DNA of 64,000 bases, taken from NCBI GenBank assembly GCA_028716975.1, contig JAQUOU010000002.1, positions 1-64,000 on the forward strand, read 5' to 3'. Under the pieces are notes generated by a model. It was not told the DNA's origin and searched no databases. It saw only the letters and a program-made list of their open reading frames with translations. Position numbers and translations under genes: made by a program. Numbering within the stretch: the stretch's first letter is position 1; each line of letters begins with the position of its first letter. This document shows positions 9,317 through 18,278 of the stretch, piece by piece. Source of the DNA: Methylobacter sp. Its GTDB lineage: Bacteria > Pseudomonadota > Gammaproteobacteria > Methylococcales > Methylomonadaceae.

Positions 9317-9763
9317 ATTGCCAGGGGGACATTGGCGAGACACTTCAAAATAAATCTCATTACAAACCGCAGCAATAGATACGCGGTTAAATTAATATAG
9401 AACGCCTGAAATACTACACGCATAACTGTTATCTCTAAAACATTTAACGTGGAGTGATTTTTAGGAGTGGCTGCATTGGTACTATTTCTGTTTTGTGAGC
9501 AGCAACAAATTTTGAGATTGGGGTTCAATTATAGCTTGATGAAATAATACATATATTGGCTTGAATTCAGTAATTCTGTTGTTAGTGTCTACATGAGGAT
9601 TACTCGGAAAAGTACAATATCTTAATAATCCGGTTGAAGAAGCAAAACGATACTCCTTGCAAGGCTATTAAATAGCGACATGATGAGAGCCATAATTTCT
9701 CGCAACAATACGCGCGAGCTAGAAGGAAAGTATTATTTTATTTAAAATAATACTCGGCGAGGT
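9317..9763. other. Intergenic region, no gene seen
   Basis: This gap of about 450 bp lies between the tRNA terminator and the stop of the CBS-GGDEF-EAL gene. I see no supported gene, tRNA-borne attachment-site duplication or integrase remnant. The only structure is the AT-rich hairpin at 9729-9754. Confidence 0.5.
9729..9754 (-). terminator. Perfect AT-rich hairpin after the CBS-GGDEF-EAL gene
   Basis: AGTATTATTTT (9729-9739) and its exact complement (9744-9754) form an 11-bp stem with a 4-nt loop, starting 9 bp beyond the stop codon at 9764. It has few G-C pairs and a short pyrimidine tail (TTTCCTTC) on the minus strand, so it could be a weak terminator or an mRNA 3'-end stabiliser. Confidence 0.45.
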
Positions 9764-11530
9764 TTAAATCTTACCGAATTGCTGATACCAATGCTCAAAT
9801 TCATTGGCTGGAACGGGTTTGGAAAAGTGAAATCCCTGCACTTCCTGGCAATGATGGCTCTTGATGCATTCCAGATCAGCTAGAGTTTCAACGCCTTCAG
9901 CAATCATTTCCAGACCTAAATTGTCGCCCATTGAGATGATGGCCCGGACAATAGCCTGGTTAGCGGGGATGGTTTTAATGTTGCGAATGAAAGATTGATC
10001 TATTTTGATGCGGTCGATGGGGAAGTTGCGCAAGTAACTCAAGCTCGAGTAACCGGTACCAAAATCGTCAATGGCCAATTTGATGCCAAGTGCTCTGAGT
10101 TCAATAAGAGTTTCCACCGTGTGCTTAGTATTGGTCATGACCAAGTTTTCCGTTAGCTCCAACTCAAGGTATTGTGGATCGATGCCGGTGTCGTCAATTA
10201 CTCCTTTGATGAAGGCGCAAAATTCTTTTTGGCGAAACTGGATAGCGGAAATATTGATAGCGATTCTCAAAGGCGGCAATCCTTGCTGGAGCCAAAGAGA
10301 ATGCTGTCGACAGGCTTCACGCAGCACCCACTCGCCGATGGCAATAATTAACCCGGTTTCCTCGGCAACGGGAATAAATTTAGCGGGCGATACCAAGCCC
10401 AGTTCCGGGCTATGCCAGCGCAACAGGGCTTCCACGCCAATCACCTTATTACTTGCAAGATGAATTTGCGGTTGATAGAAAAGAGAAAGTTCATGGTTAT
10501 CCAGCGCCGTTCGGAGCTGAGTTTCCATACACATTCGCTCGGCCATGCCCTGATCAAAGGCGTCCGAATAAATAAGATAATTGTTGCGCCCTTGTTGTTT
10601 AACCTCATACATAGCGGCATCGGCCTTGCGGATCAGTCCTTCGGTAGTTTGGTCATGTTGGGGATACAAGGCAATGCCAAGGCTCGCAGTCATGCGAATT
10701 TCGCGATTATATATCAGCATGGGCTGCCGTATGTGCTCGATAATGCTCGCGGTGACTTTTTGGGCATCCTCGGATCCATGAAGGTTTTGAAGAATAATGA
10801 CAAATTCATCTCCTCCCAGACGTGCCACTGTATCATTTTTCCGCACACAGGCAGTTAATTTATGTGCAAAATTTATCAATAACAAATCGCCAAAACTATG
10901 TCCCATTGTGTCATTGATAAATTTAAACCGATCAAGATCGACAAAAATCAATGCGAATGTTTTAGCCGTGCGATTCGTGTTCTGACAAGATTGCAGAAGG
11001 CGATCCTTAAACAATAGCCGATTCGGCAAGCCTGTGAGTTGATCGTAATGCGCAAGAAAATAAAGCTCCCGCTGTTTACGTTGGGTGATTTCTTCCAATA
11101 ATGCATGGCCTGTCGCCATGCTGGCATAGACTCCGTTCTGAACGATAATGAAGCCGTTAACCATATGCCTCATTCCGGAATCGATAATAATTTTTGCGAG
11201 GTCGTCAATGCTGGTATGAATATCGATAATAACGGGATTAGTATCCATAATATCGCCGATCAATTTTCTATGGTGAAATTCTCTTGCAAACGGTTTAACA
11301 AAAATTTCGGTTATCCGCCCTCGATCCATTAAGCCGACCGGCGCATTGGAATTGTCTACGATGGCTGCGGTAAAAAGTGCCTCGTTCTCAATGAAACGGT
11401 TTAAAACCGCTAGGCATCCCTCGTCGATAGAGATAGGTTCAATATAGTGCAGCAGTAGTTTGACCGTGGCCGCTTGCTCCTGGCTATCCAGACTCTCGAT
11501 TTCATCGTGGATGTTTACAGGTAGTGTCAT
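9764..11530 (-). CDS. CBS-domain GGDEF/EAL cyclic di-GMP protein
   Basis: This 588-residue cytosolic protein has an N-terminal pair of CBS-like repeats (about 15-150; GDIMDTNPVIIDIHTSIDDL is the typical second-repeat start), a GGDEF domain with LGGDEF near 238-244 preceded by an RKND inhibitory site, and an EAL domain with EALLRW near 366, DDFGTGYSSLSYL and AEGVET. Both active-site signatures are complete. CBS pairs usually bind adenine nucleotides, so nucleotide or energy state may tune its c-di-GMP turnover (inference). It stands alone, convergent with the tRNA, with 259 bp of plain intergenic DNA upstream before the divergent gnnA. Confidence 0.9.
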   Translation of the reverse strand: MTLPVNIHDEIESLDSQEQAATVKLLLHYIEPISIDEGCLAVLNRFIENEALFTAAIVDNSNAPVGLMDRGRITEIFVKPFAREFHHRKLIGDIMDTNPVIIDIHTSIDDLAKIIIDSGMRHMVNGFIIVQNGVYASMATGHALLEEITQRKQRELYFLAHYDQLTGLPNRLLFKDRLLQSCQNTNRTAKTFALIFVDLDRFKFINDTMGHSFGDLLLINFAHKLTACVRKNDTVARLGGDEFVIILQNLHGSEDAQKVTASIIEHIRQPMLIYNREIRMTASLGIALYPQHDQTTEGLIRKADAAMYEVKQQGRNNYLIYSDAFDQGMAERMCMETQLRTALDNHELSLFYQPQIHLASNKVIGVEALLRWHSPELGLVSPAKFIPVAEETGLIIAIGEWVLREACRQHSLWLQQGLPPLRIAINISAIQFRQKEFCAFIKGVIDDTGIDPQYLELELTENLVMTNTKHTVETLIELRALGIKLAIDDFGTGYSSLSYLRNFPIDRIKIDQSFIRNIKTIPANQAIVRAIISMGDNLGLEMIAEGVETLADLECIKSHHCQEVQGFHFSKPVPANEFEHWYQQFGKI

Positions 11531-11789
11531 GACAATGACCAGATAAAAATTTAAGATTAATCAACTAATTCATTATAGGTGTTTTTTGTTAAAGTTTTGT
11601 GAATCAGTAAATCTTCTTATTTATCAGTTCAGCCTACTGCCTATGATTTTTAGCAGTTTAAAGGTTCTGGTATCGATTCCGATAGTTTACAATAGTTGAT
11701 TTTATCCGGCAGCAGATCATGCAACCCAGGTACAACTCCGCTTTATCCAGGTTTTACCGGTTGCAGGTTGAACTAATTTAAACTAATCC

Positions 11790-12725
11790 ATGAAAAAATT
11801 AAAATGCGCGGTTATCGGTACCGGTTATCTGGGAAAATTTCACGCTGAGAAATATGCATCTTTACCTGATTGTGAACTGGTGGCCGTTGTTGATATTAAT
11901 GAGGCGGCCGCAAAGGATATTGCCGGAAAACATGGCGCCAAGGCGCTGACAGAATATAAAGCCTTGCTCGGCGCAATCGATGCGGTCAGTATTGTTGTGC
12001 CGACAACGCTGCATCACGCTATTTCCAAAGATTTCCTGAAGGCGGGCGTCCATGTGCTGGTTGAAAAGCCCATTACCATAACGGTTGCAGAAGCTGATGA
12101 ATTAATAGCCATCGCCAAAGAAAACAGCCTGATTTTGCAGATAGGGCATCTGGAGCGATTCAACCCGGCGGTATTAGGATTGGATAAAGAGGAAAAACCG
12201 CTGTTTATTGAATCCCATCGCTTGTCGCCCTTTAATCCTCGCGCTAATGATGTGAGCGTCGTGCTCGACTTAATGATTCATGATATTGATATTATCCTGG
12301 CGCTGGTGGATTCTGAAGTGGAGCGCATTGACGCCAGCGGCACGGCGGTATTGACCAAGGGCACGGATATCGCCAATGCCAGGCTGTTGTTTAAAAACGG
12401 GTGTGTGGCCAATGTAACAGCCAGCCGGATCAGCATGAAAATGGAACGTAAAATGCGGATGTTCCGGCCAAGTTCGTATGTGTCGGTGGATTTCCATAAC
12501 CGCATTTTGACCAAACACTGCACCGGTAAAAAGGAAATGTTCCCCGGCATTCCGGAAATTGAAACGGAAGAATCCGTTTTTGAAAGCGGCGATGCGTTAC
12601 TGGAAGAAATAAGGCATTTTGTAAACTGTATCCGGACTGGAGAAAAGCCGCTGGTTTCAGGAGAAGCGGGAAAAAGAGCGCTGGAGACGGCAATACAAAT
12701 AACGCAATTATTGGGCGATAAATAA
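11790..12725 (+). CDS. gnnA: Gfo/Idh/MocA-family UDP-sugar 3-dehydrogenase, GnnA-like
   Basis: This 311-residue NAD(P)-dependent oxidoreductase has a Rossmann motif GTGYLG (residues 10-15), the family EKP motif with K93, and GHLERFNP in the substrate domain. The gene sits directly before a DegT/DnrJ aminotransferase and in the same stretch as lpxB. In Acidithiobacillus ferrooxidans, GnnA oxidises the 3-OH of UDP-GlcNAc and GnnB transaminates the ketone to give UDP-GlcNAc3N, used to build lipid A with amide-linked 3-acyl chains. The gene pair and its lpx neighbourhood support that role here. WbpB-like dehydrogenases of O-antigen synthesis are the main alternative, but no glycosyltransferase cluster is present. 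Confidence 0.75.
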   Translation: MKKLKCAVIGTGYLGKFHAEKYASLPDCELVAVVDINEAAAKDIAGKHGAKALTEYKALLGAIDAVSIVVPTTLHHAISKDFLKAGVHVLVEKPITITVAEADELIAIAKENSLILQIGHLERFNPAVLGLDKEEKPLFIESHRLSPFNPRANDVSVVLDLMIHDIDIILALVDSEVERIDASGTAVLTKGTDIANARLLFKNGCVANVTASRISMKMERKMRMFRPSSYVSVDFHNRILTKHCTGKKEMFPGIPEIETEESVFESGDALLEEIRHFVNCIRTGEKPLVSGEAGKRALETAIQITQLLGDK

Positions 12726-12790
12726 AAATATTTTCACCGTAGAGGCGCAATATTTTGCGTGTCCACACCTAAACAAAAGGCAACAAAAAC

Positions 12791-13888
12791 ATGATACCCA
12801 TGGTAAACCTGAAGGCTCAATACGCTGAAATCAAGGATGAAATCGAGCGGAGTCTGGCGGAAACAATAGAGAACTGCGCTTTTATTTTAGGGCCTAATGT
12901 TCAGGCTTTTGAGCAAGAAGCGGCGAAATATCTGGGCGTTAAACATGCCATAGGCGTGGCTTCGGGAACGGATGCCTTGCATTTGGCATTGATTGCGGAA
13001 GGAATCGGCGCCGGCGATGAAGTGATTACCACGGCTTTTACCTTTATCGCCACAGCCGAAGCAATCAAATATGTGGGGGCTATGCCGGTTTTTGTCGATA
13101 TAGATCCAAAAACCTTTAATATTTCACCGGAAGCCATAAAACAGGCCATTACGCCGAAAACCAAAGCGGTCATGCCGGTGCATTTGTTTGGGCAGCCTGC
13201 GGACATGACGGCTATTGCAGACATTTGCAGCAAGCATAACCTGAAACTGATTGAAGATTGCTGCCAGTCGTTTGGCGCAAGCATCAACGGCAAACAAACC
13301 GGCGCTATCGGTCATGCGGCCGGATTCAGCTTTTTTCCCAGTAAAAACCTGGGCGCATTCGGCGATGGCGGTTTGGTTGTCACCAACTCGGACGAAAGCG
13401 CGGCAAAAATGAAAATGCTGCGCAATCACGGCTCGGATGTGCGTTATTACCATGATGTTATCGGCTATAACAGCCGTCTCGATGAAATGCAGGCGGTGAT
13501 CTTAAGAGCCAAATTAAAACGCATTGATCAATACAATCAGGCGCGCCGCCGCGCCGCGCATTTTTATTCGGAACTGTTGGCCGATTTGCCGCTAACGACT
13601 CCATTTGAAGACGGCCTCGGTGAGCATGTTTATCATCAATACACTTTATTATCAGAACGCCGCGATGATATCCTGAAAGCCTTGCACGATAAGCAAATTG
13701 GCTGTGCGGTTTATTACCCCGTGCCCTTGCACCGGCAAAACGTATTTAAAGAGGAATGCGCCGGCTTGAGTTTGCCGGTGACGGAAACCGTTGCGGCTAA
13801 TTGCCTGTCATTGCCTATCTGCCCGTTCCTTGAAGATGACACGATTAGAGAAATTGCCGGAGTAATTCGGGGGGTTTTAAGAACGTAG
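12791..13888 (+). CDS. gnnB: DegT/DnrJ/EryC1 aminotransferase, GnnB-like
   Basis: This 365-residue PLP-dependent sugar aminotransferase has K185 in FFPSKNLGAFGDGG as the Schiff-base lysine, D156 in IEDCCQS to bind the pyridine nitrogen, and GTDAL near residue 59 for the PLP phosphate. It follows the dehydrogenase gene by 65 bp in the same direction, which matches the gnnA-gnnB arrangement. It would transfer an amino group from glutamate to the 3-keto UDP-sugar, giving UDP-GlcNAc3N for LpxA. WbpE-like activity on UDP-3-keto-GlcNAcA is the alternative. After its stop comes a block of dispersed repeats. Confidence 0.75.
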   Translation: MIPMVNLKAQYAEIKDEIERSLAETIENCAFILGPNVQAFEQEAAKYLGVKHAIGVASGTDALHLALIAEGIGAGDEVITTAFTFIATAEAIKYVGAMPVFVDIDPKTFNISPEAIKQAITPKTKAVMPVHLFGQPADMTAIADICSKHNLKLIEDCCQSFGASINGKQTGAIGHAAGFSFFPSKNLGAFGDGGLVVTNSDESAAKMKMLRNHGSDVRYYHDVIGYNSRLDEMQAVILRAKLKRIDQYNQARRRAAHFYSELLADLPLTTPFEDGLGEHVYHQYTLLSERRDDILKALHDKQIGCAVYYPVPLHRQNVFKEECAGLSLPVTETVAANCLSLPICPFLEDDTIREIAGVIRGVLRT

Positions 13889-13919
13889 GGTGCCTCATGT
13901 GTCTTTACTTTAAGCGTGG

Positions 13920-14056
13920 GCAAGCCGTTCGTGCGGAGCTTGTCAAAGCCTGTGAAAGCCGTTCGTGCTGAGCTTGTCGAAGCATAAACAGCTTTCACAC
14001 GCTCACCCATTCGACAAGCTCATGACAGGCTTCGACGAGCTCAGGGCGAGCGGGAT
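13920..14056. repeat. Dispersed repeat cluster, copy 3
   Basis: Three tandem or inverted versions of the GTTCGTGCTGAGCTTGTCGA core lie between gnnB and the U32-family gene: two forward near 13925 and 13960, one inverted near 14010-14045. The stem GTGAAAGC/GCTTTCAC pairs around the middle unit. No GGAA-type termini are visible. Confidence 0.6.
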
Positions 14057-14134
14057 CTTAAAATGCTCAACTTGCAATTTTTAGGTTTACTGGTCTTCCT
14101 TTAACTTTAAGCGATAACTATCAGTGTGTTCAAC

Positions 14135-15475
14135 ATGAAACAAGTCGAACTGCTTTCCCCTGCCGGAACCCTTAAAAACATGCGCTACGCTTTAGCATAC
14201 GGCGCCGATGCCGTTTATGCCGGACTGCCGCGTTATAGCCTGCGGGTGCGCAACAATGATTTTCTGGCCGATAATCTGGCTAAAGGCATAAGCGAAGCGC
14301 ATCAGCAAGGTAAAAAGTTCTTCCTGGCGACCAATGTGATTCCGCATAACGCCAAGGTTAAAACTTTTATTAAGGATATTACCCCGATTATCGCCATGCA
14401 GCCGGACGCATTGATTATGGCCGATCCGGGTTTGATTATGATGACGCGGGAAGCCTGGCCGGAGATGCCGATACATCTGTCGGTGCAGGCTAATACGGTC
14501 AATTATGCGTCGGTAAATTTTTGGAAAAGCATGAGCGTTGAGCGTGTTATTTTGTCCCGGGAGCTGTCGCTGGATGAGGTGCAAGAAATCCGCCAGCGCT
14601 GCCCCGATACGGAGCTTGAAGTATTTGTCCACGGCGCATTATGCATCGCTTATTCCGGGCGCTGTTTGTTATCCGGCTATTTCAATCACCGCGACCCGAA
14701 TCAGGGGACTTGCACCAACTCCTGCCGCTGGAAGTACGATACGCTGCCCGCTCATGAAAATGCCGAAGGCGATTACGTGCCAGATGGCGGCGCGCTATCC
14801 ATGGCCGATATCAGCAACGCCAGTTGCGGCGGCGCGGAACGGCATCCGTTGGCGGACAACGTGTATTTTTTGGAAGAAGAGGGCCACAAAGGTGAGTTGC
14901 TGCCGGTAATGGAAGATGAAAACGGCACTTACATCATGAATTCAAAAGACTTAAGAGCCATTGAGCATGTGCAGCGCCTGGTCGAAATCGGCGTGGACAG
15001 CCTTAAAATCGAAGGCCGCACCAAATCGCATTATTATGTGGCGCGCACCGCGCAAACCTATCGTCAGGCGATTGACGATGCGCTGGCGGGCCGCCCATTC
15101 CGGCCTGAACTGATCGGCGTTTTGGAAAACCTTGCCAACCGGGGTTACACCGACGGTTTTTACCAGCGACACCATACCCATGAACATCAAAACTATATAA
15201 CGGGTTATTCCAAAAGTCATCAGCAGCAATTTTGCGGCGAAATAAGAAGCTATGACAAGGAGACCGGCCTTGCGACCATTGATGTCAAAAACAAGTTCTC
15301 GGTCGGCGATAAACTGGAATTGATACGGCCGGAAGGCAACCGGGATATTATCGTCGAGCGCATGGAAAATATGTATGGACAAGCCATGGAAGAAGCATCG
15401 GGCGGCGGCTACGAAGTGAAAATACCCATCCCGGAAACCCATAGTAGTAACGGCTTGCTGGCGCGATATATTTAA
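14135..15475 (+). CDS. trhP: U32-family protein, TrhP/YegQ-like (tRNA 5-hydroxyuridine synthesis)
   Basis: This 446-residue protein begins MKQVELLSPAGT and carries the U32 signature region ELEVFVHGALCIAYSGRC followed by NQGTCTNSCRWKY, whose cysteines match the conserved set of the family. Its length and N-terminal motif fit E. coli YegQ/TrhP (453 residues), which with prephenate makes 5-hydroxyuridine at tRNA position 34. Older annotation calls the family peptidase or collagenase; peptidase activity is unlikely in this subgroup. I chose the ATG at 14135 because residues upstream (from the GTG at 14126) are not conserved. No strong ribosome-binding site precedes either start. Confidence 0.8.
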   Translation: MKQVELLSPAGTLKNMRYALAYGADAVYAGLPRYSLRVRNNDFLADNLAKGISEAHQQGKKFFLATNVIPHNAKVKTFIKDITPIIAMQPDALIMADPGLIMMTREAWPEMPIHLSVQANTVNYASVNFWKSMSVERVILSRELSLDEVQEIRQRCPDTELEVFVHGALCIAYSGRCLLSGYFNHRDPNQGTCTNSCRWKYDTLPAHENAEGDYVPDGGALSMADISNASCGGAERHPLADNVYFLEEEGHKGELLPVMEDENGTYIMNSKDLRAIEHVQRLVEIGVDSLKIEGRTKSHYYVARTAQTYRQAIDDALAGRPFRPELIGVLENLANRGYTDGFYQRHHTHEHQNYITGYSKSHQQQFCGEIRSYDKETGLATIDVKNKFSVGDKLELIRPEGNRDIIVERMENMYGQAMEEASGGGYEVKIPIPETHSSNGLLARYI

Positions 15476-15477
15476 GG

Positions 15478-15605
15478 GATTTCTGCACGGTCCTTTGACA
15501 GGCTTCCTTCGACAGGCTCAGGACGAACGGTTTGTGTTAATTTCGTTCGTTGTGAGCCTATCGAAGTGTTGATTCCGTTCGTGGTGAGCTTGTCGAACCA
15601 TGACT
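15478..15605. repeat. Dispersed MITE-like repeat, copy 4 (one end)
   Basis: Starts as GGGATTTCTGCACGGTCC after TTTAA, the same terminus type as the copies at 5562 and 60608, then has CTTCGACAGGCTCAGGACGA, its inverted form and TTCGTGGTGAGCTTGTCGAA. The right terminus is not recognisable. Confidence 0.55.
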
Positions 15606-15726
15606 GCTCAACCGTCCGCCCTTCATATGTGCCCTGCATGGGCTAAAATTTTTAGCCGGGAAGAACCTGGCTAAAGCCCTGAATCAATCGGGTCTGAGCC
15701 AGTAATTTATTAGCGTCGAAATTATT

Positions 15727-15863
15727 ATTGATCCGGCCTTATGAAGTTTTAACTTCCGTTCGCCTTGAGCCCTTCGTCTACGCTGAGGAGGGGCCTGTCG
15801 AAAGACTTATGTGCTTCGACTTACTCAGCACGAACGGTTCAAACATTAAAGGGCCGGATCAAT
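15727..15863. repeat. 137-bp inverted-repeat unit enclosing the core repeat
   Basis: ATTGATCCGGCCTT (15727-15740) is mirrored by AAGGGCCGGATCAAT (15849-15863), with one extra base. Between them lie two facing copies of the CGTTCG...GTCGA core. The termini differ from the GGAA-type ends of the other copies, so this may be a distinct carrier of the same core. It ends 13 bp before the stop of the VIT1-type gene. Confidence 0.6.
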
Positions 15864-15876
15864 AGAATCAACGAAC

Positions 15877-16578
15877 TCAAGCCGTTACCCCAAACAAAGC
15901 CCCAACTCCGGCTGTTAAAGCCATAGCCAAAGCGCCCCAAAAGGTCACCCGCGCTGCGGCGGTAGGCACTGATGCGCCGCCGGCATGCGCAGCCAGGGAG
16001 CCTAATAGTCCAAGAAACAAAAGTGAGCTGCCCGAAATAGCCCACATGAGCGCAGATACCGGCGCCAACAGGACAATCAAAAGAGGCAGGGCAGCGCCAA
16101 CTGCAAAAGTGGCGGCTGACGCCAATCCGGCCTGAACCGGTCGCGCGGTCAAGGTATCGGATATACCCAGTTCGTCGCGCGCATGAGCGCCGAGTGCATC
16201 ATGCGCCATCAACTGGGTTGCGACCTCGGCGGCCAAGTTTGCATCAAGACCGCGCTCCACATAGATAGCCGTCATTTCCGCATGCTCGTGTTCGGGATCG
16301 CTATCCAACTCTTTGCGCTCCTTATCCAGATCGGCGATCTCGGTATCTGCTTGCGAACTCACCGAAACATACTCGCCCGCAGCCATGGACATAGCGCCGG
16401 CCACCAGACCGGCAACACCTGCTATTAAAATATTTTCTGAATTCGCGTCCGCCGCGGCCACGCCCAAGACCAGGCTGGCGGTGGAAACAATCCCGTCATT
16501 TGCGCCAAGAACAGCCGCCCGGAGCCATCCGATGCGATGTGTTTTGTGTCTTTCAATATGTCTTCTCATAACGTCCAT
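15877..16578 (-). CDS. VIT1/CCC1-family Fe2+/Mn2+ transporter
   Basis: This 233-residue integral membrane protein has about five transmembrane helices: two near residues 18-70 (GANDGIVSTASLVLGVAAA; GAMSMAAGEYVSVSSQAD) and three in the last 80 residues. A charged central segment rich in E and D (about 75-140) corresponds to the metal-binding loop of plant VIT1 and the rubrerythrin-fused bacterial relatives. The family moves Fe2+ or Mn2+ out of the cytosol. MDVM gives two possible ATG starts (16578 and 16569), neither with a clear ribosome-binding site. It has no operon partner. Confidence 0.85.
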   Translation of the reverse strand: MDVMRRHIERHKTHRIGWLRAAVLGANDGIVSTASLVLGVAAADANSENILIAGVAGLVAGAMSMAAGEYVSVSSQADTEIADLDKERKELDSDPEHEHAEMTAIYVERGLDANLAAEVATQLMAHDALGAHARDELGISDTLTARPVQAGLASAATFAVGAALPLLIVLLAPVSALMWAISGSSLLFLGLLGSLAAHAGGASVPTAAARVTFWGALAMALTAGVGALFGVTA

Positions 16579-16999
16579 TCTGTTTTAGGGATGTTGATCG
16601 GCGATTTTTTTACAAGCTAATTGAATAAAATTGGAACATATTTGTTCAGCTAAGACCGGAGCATGGAAAATCACTATTTTCAAACTGTTCGTTTCTTACG
16701 GCGATCTGAAATTTTTTCTTTTCCAGTTTCCAGCGTGTTTTGAAGTAATTAAGAAGTTAGACAGGCCACTAGAACCGCCTTCAAACAGGTAAGGAAACTC
16801 AATAAGCCGCGCCTGAAAATGTTGGGGTTCGTGCCTCATCCCAACCTACTGCTCTGATCAGATGTTTAATAAAACCTGAAAACGACTATATATCATATCT
16901 CCACTTAACTCCTTAGTCATAGCGTTCATCAATTCCCGCTGAATGTGATTGTCAAAGCCTTAGTTTCGCGTAGCATATGCATCTTTTACCTTGCTCGCC
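16579..16999. other. Intergenic region before lpxB
   Basis: This gap of about 420 bp lies between divergent genes. The only structure noted is a GTTGGGG...CCCAAC hairpin at 16821-16845, which looks like part of a short dispersed palindrome. Promoters for lpxB and the VIT1-type gene must lie here, but no clear -35/-10 pair stood out. Confidence 0.4.
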
Positions 17000-18184
17000 A
17001 TGTCTCAACATAAACCTTTAACCATCCTGTTCAGCGCCGGCGAATCATCCGGCGACCGGCATGCCGCCAATATGTTTCTGGAGTTGAAAAAACATCAGCC
17101 CGATATTAAAGGCATTGGTATGGGCGGTTCAAAAATGGCTGAGGCGGGCATAGATATCCGCTACGATTCATCGAATATTGCCGTGATCGGTGTTGTTGAG
17201 GTTATCCGGCATTATCGCGAAATCCGCAGGGCGTTAAAGCTCATGCAGGAAATAATAGAAACGGAACGACCGGATTTACTGGTTTGCGTGGATTATAAGG
17301 AGTTTAATTTTAAATTGGCCAAGTTCGCCAAGCAATGCGGCATTAAAGTACTGTTTTATGTGAGCCCGCAGGTTTGGGCATGGCGTCCGGGCCGGGTTAA
17401 AAAATACGGCGAAGTTATCGATATGATGGCTGTGATATTTCCTTTTGAAACCGCTTATTATGACGCCGAGAATGTGCCGGTGCGCTATGTGGGACATCCT
17501 TCGGTAGATAAAGTCCATCCTCAGTACAATAAAGCTGAGGCCATGAGGCGGTTTGAAATGGATGAAAAACAGCCGGTGATAGGACTATTGCCGGGAAGCC
17601 GCGCCAACGAGATCAAGCGCATGTTGCCGGTGATGTTAAAGGCGGCCGAAAGACTGCAACTCAGTTTACCCGGCCTACAGTTCATTTTGCCGCAGGCGGA
17701 CTCAATCAGCGGCGAACTGCTGGAAGGCTATTTAAGGCAGTCACCCGTTAAAGTTACGGTAGTAAAAAACCAGCCTTACGATGTGATTCAATGTTGTGAT
17801 GCGGTAATGACAACATCAGGCACGGCCACGCTGGAAATCGCCTTGTTAACCGTCCCTATGGTGATTGCTTACAAGCTTTCCCCTTTGACTTACCGGCTGG
17901 GCCGATGGCTGGTAAACACGCCGTTTATAGGTTTGCCGAATATTGTGGCAGGCAGAAGTATTATTAAGGAATTCATCCAGCAGGAAGCGACAGCCGAAAA
18001 CCTGGCCGCCGAAATTAATCGAATTTTGACTAATGAAATTTATGCCAATGAAATGCGTGAGAATTTGAGCCGGGTTAAAGAGCAATTAGGGCATGGCGGC
18101 GGTTCTAAAAATATGGCTGAACTGGCGTTGGCTATGCTGTCTGGAGAAGTACTCCTGAAGACGCGCAATCAACTCTTCAAGTAA
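17000..18184 (+). CDS. lpxB: Lipid-A-disaccharide synthase LpxB
   Basis: This 394-residue GT19 glycosyltransferase joins UDP-2,3-diacylglucosamine to lipid X on the cytosolic face of the inner membrane. Visible motifs are [14 protein letters not shown] at the N-terminus, the CVDYKEFN stretch (usually CIDAPDFN in E. coli), [13 protein letters not shown], and [12 protein letters not shown]. The ATG at 17000 was chosen over the upstream in-frame TTG at 16991. In many gammaproteobacteria lpxB follows lpxD-fabZ-lpxA; here it is apart from those, but the GnnA/GnnB pair feeding the same pathway lies 3 kb upstream. Confidence 0.95.
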   Translation: MSQHKPLTILFSAGESSGDRHAANMFLELKKHQPDIKGIGMGGSKMAEAGIDIRYDSSNIAVIGVVEVIRHYREIRRALKLMQEIIETERPDLLVCVDYKEFNFKLAKFAKQCGIKVLFYVSPQVWAWRPGRVKKYGEVIDMMAVIFPFETAYYDAENVPVRYVGHPSVDKVHPQYNKAEAMRRFEMDEKQPVIGLLPGSRANEIKRMLPVMLKAAERLQLSLPGLQFILPQADSISGELLEGYLRQSPVKVTVVKNQPYDVIQCCDAVMTTSGTATLEIALLTVPMVIAYKLSPLTYRLGRWLVNTPFIGLPNIVAGRSIIKEFIQQEATAENLAAEINRILTNEIYANEMRENLSRVKEQLGHGGGSKNMAELALAMLSGEVLLKTRNQLFK

Positions 18185-18228
18185 ATCAATACTACCCGAA
18201 CCCAGGCCGCTATGGGATAATAAAGTCA

Positions 18229-18256
18229 TTGATTTAGCGATATTTCTATCTAACAT
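18229..18256 (+). promoter_or_regulatory. Possible recA promoter
   Basis: TTGATT (18229-18234) and TAACAT (18251-18256) are separated by 16 bp, 22 bp before the recA start. No CTGT-N8-ACAG LexA box was found in the lpxB-recA gap. Confidence 0.35.
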
Positions 18257-18278
18257 ACACCGCCACCGGAGCATTATA

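Larger units (their letters stand above)
15476..15876. other. Repeat-filled intergenic region between trhP and the VIT1-type gene
   Basis: The 401 bp hold a truncated repeat unit (15478-15605), a short palindrome GGCTAAAATTTTTAGCC (15641-15657) echoed by TGGCTAAAGCC 28 bp on, and a second inverted-repeat unit at 15727-15863. No coding potential was seen. The two flanking genes converge here. Confidence 0.6.

Noticed and set aside
9292..9528. 78-codon minus-strand frame after tRNA-Asn
   Set aside because: It runs through the tRNA terminator, has no family resemblance and no ribosome-binding site; treated as chance.
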